This document shows, piece by piece, positions 12,303-12,827 of a DNA stretch of 12,827 nt; positions within the stretch are counted from its first letter, which is position 1; the number at the start of each line of letters is the position of its first letter. Source of the stretch: Gammaproteobacteria bacterium (lineage in GTDB: Bacteria; Pseudomonadota; Gammaproteobacteria; Pseudomonadales; Azotimanducaceae); assembly GCA_003476445.1 (NCBI GenBank), contig DMUF01000167.1, positions 385 through 13,211 on the forward strand, written 5' to 3'. The translations under genes and the position numbers were made by a program. The notes under the pieces were generated by a model that worked only from the letters and a program-made list of their open reading frames with translations, did not search any database and had not been told where the DNA came from.

Positions 12303-12827
12303 TCACTCCCGTGCGAGCCCCAGCGCGTCTTCCACGAGACGGCGCTGCTGCGCATCGTGTAGACCCGGATGTCCGGCGGCTGGCGCGGCAAAGGCCTCGC
12401 GGCCCGCGTATTCGAGATAGAGGTTAGCGTCGTGCTGCTGAATGACACGTCGCATCTGGTGTTGGCTCGGATACCAGGCACCCTGATTGACCGGCTCTTC
12501 CTGGCACCAAACCACCTTTTCGAGGTTGCGATAGGGGCCAAGCACCTGCGCCAGCTCCGTCGCAGGGAATGGGTAGAGCTGCTCGAGGCGGACAATCGCC
12601 ACATGCCCAAGGTTACGCTCGCGGCGCACCTCAAGCAGATCGTAGTAGACCTTGCCGCTGCACAGCACAAGGCGCGTGACACGGACTGGATCTAGCGGAT
12701 CTTTCTCGGCCAAAACCGCGTGAAAGTGCCCGTCGAACAACTCTTCAAGACTCGAGACGGCAAGCCGGTGGCGCAATAAGCTCTTAGGAGTCAACGCGAT
12801 AAGAGGCTTTCTTGCGGCGCGCATCAC
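12303..12827 (-). CDS. sucA: 2-oxoglutarate dehydrogenase E1 component (C-terminal part, cut by window edge)
   Basis: E1 is the thiamine-diphosphate enzyme that decarboxylates 2-oxoglutarate and succinylates the lipoyl group of SucB. Only the last 174 codons are present; the codon boundary falls exactly on the window edge and the first residue read is an internal Val. Visible hallmarks are RKPLIALTPKSLLRH, AVSSLEELFDGHF, CSGKVYYDLLE, VAIVRLEQLYPFP, VVWCQEEPVNQGAWYPSQH and YAGREAFAAPAAG, in the same order as the C-terminus of E. coli SucA. The thiamine-binding part is outside. It ends with TGA at 12305-12303, 7 nt before sucB, and is the first visible gene of the suc operon in transcription order. 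Confidence 0.97.
   Translation of the reverse strand: MMRAARKPLIALTPKSLLRHRLAVSSLEELFDGHFHAVLAEKDPLDPVRVTRLVLCSGKVYYDLLEVRRERNLGHVAIVRLEQLYPFPATELAQVLGPYRNLEKVVWCQEEPVNQGAWYPSQHQMRRVIQQHDANLYLEYAGREAFAAPAAGHPGLHDAQQRRLVEDALGLARE

Noticed and set aside
12296..12682. Possible 129-residue N-terminal extension of SucB
   Set aside because: The stretch lies within sucA in another frame, is Arg/Ser-rich and unlike any E2. The family N-terminus begins at the ATG at 12295, which has a ribosome site.
1..12827. Mobile elements, CRISPR arrays, tRNA or rRNA genes, toxin-antitoxin or defence systems
   Set aside because: Reading both strands, the conserved genes account for nearly all the sequence. I saw no regularly spaced repeats, terminal inverted repeats, or transposase or integrase motifs.

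Overview
The window reads as an ordinary chromosomal core-metabolism region of a GC-rich gammaproteobacterium. The gene content and several pairings (sucAB-lpd-sucCD with the E3 gene inside the cluster, prmB next to aroC, a LysR gene divergent from leuC, a DUF4892-type protein) are arrangements I associate with Pseudomonas-like gammaproteobacteria. The genus cannot be fixed from this sequence. I see no transposase, integrase, phage gene, CRISPR array, tRNA or rRNA, and no sign of horizontal transfer. No stretch over about 110 bases lacks a gene.

Layout from left to right: the first 124 codons of leuC (minus strand, running off the left edge); an 83-bp AT-rich divergent promoter region; a LysR-type regulator (458-1369, the only plus-strand gene), which meets aroC tail to tail with a 29-bp overlap of coding sequence. 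All the rest is on the minus strand and is transcribed from right to left: sucA (3' end only), sucB, lpd, sucC, sucD, then a 111-bp gap, htpG, gpsA, a DUF4892-like secreted protein, prmB, then a 100-bp gap, and aroC.

Functionally, the right half encodes two consecutive TCA-cycle steps. SucA/SucB/Lpd form the 2-oxoglutarate dehydrogenase complex that makes succinyl-CoA, and SucCD converts this to succinate with nucleotide triphosphate formation. Spacing is tight (7 nt, 4-nt overlap or 2-nt gap, 38 nt, 3 nt), so this looks like one operon. The middle block htpG-gpsA-DUF4892-prmB is also tightly packed (9 nt, about 13 nt, 4-nt GTGA overlap). It is preceded by a good match to a sigma-32 heat-shock promoter that overlaps the sucD stop codon and lies upstream of two stem-loops. 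aroC follows in the same direction after a gap holding a possible promoter of its own. The left end is a likely leucine-biosynthesis control point, with a 24-bp imperfect palindrome sitting between leuC and the LysR gene.

I did not find an obviously new biological system. The items most worth a second look are regulatory or small-scale: the candidate heat-shock promoter and structured htpG leader, the leuC/LysR palindrome with a possibly leaderless LysR message, the uncharacterised DUF4892-like protein coupled to prmB, and two 3-codon reading frames that bridge sucA-sucB and htpG-gpsA.
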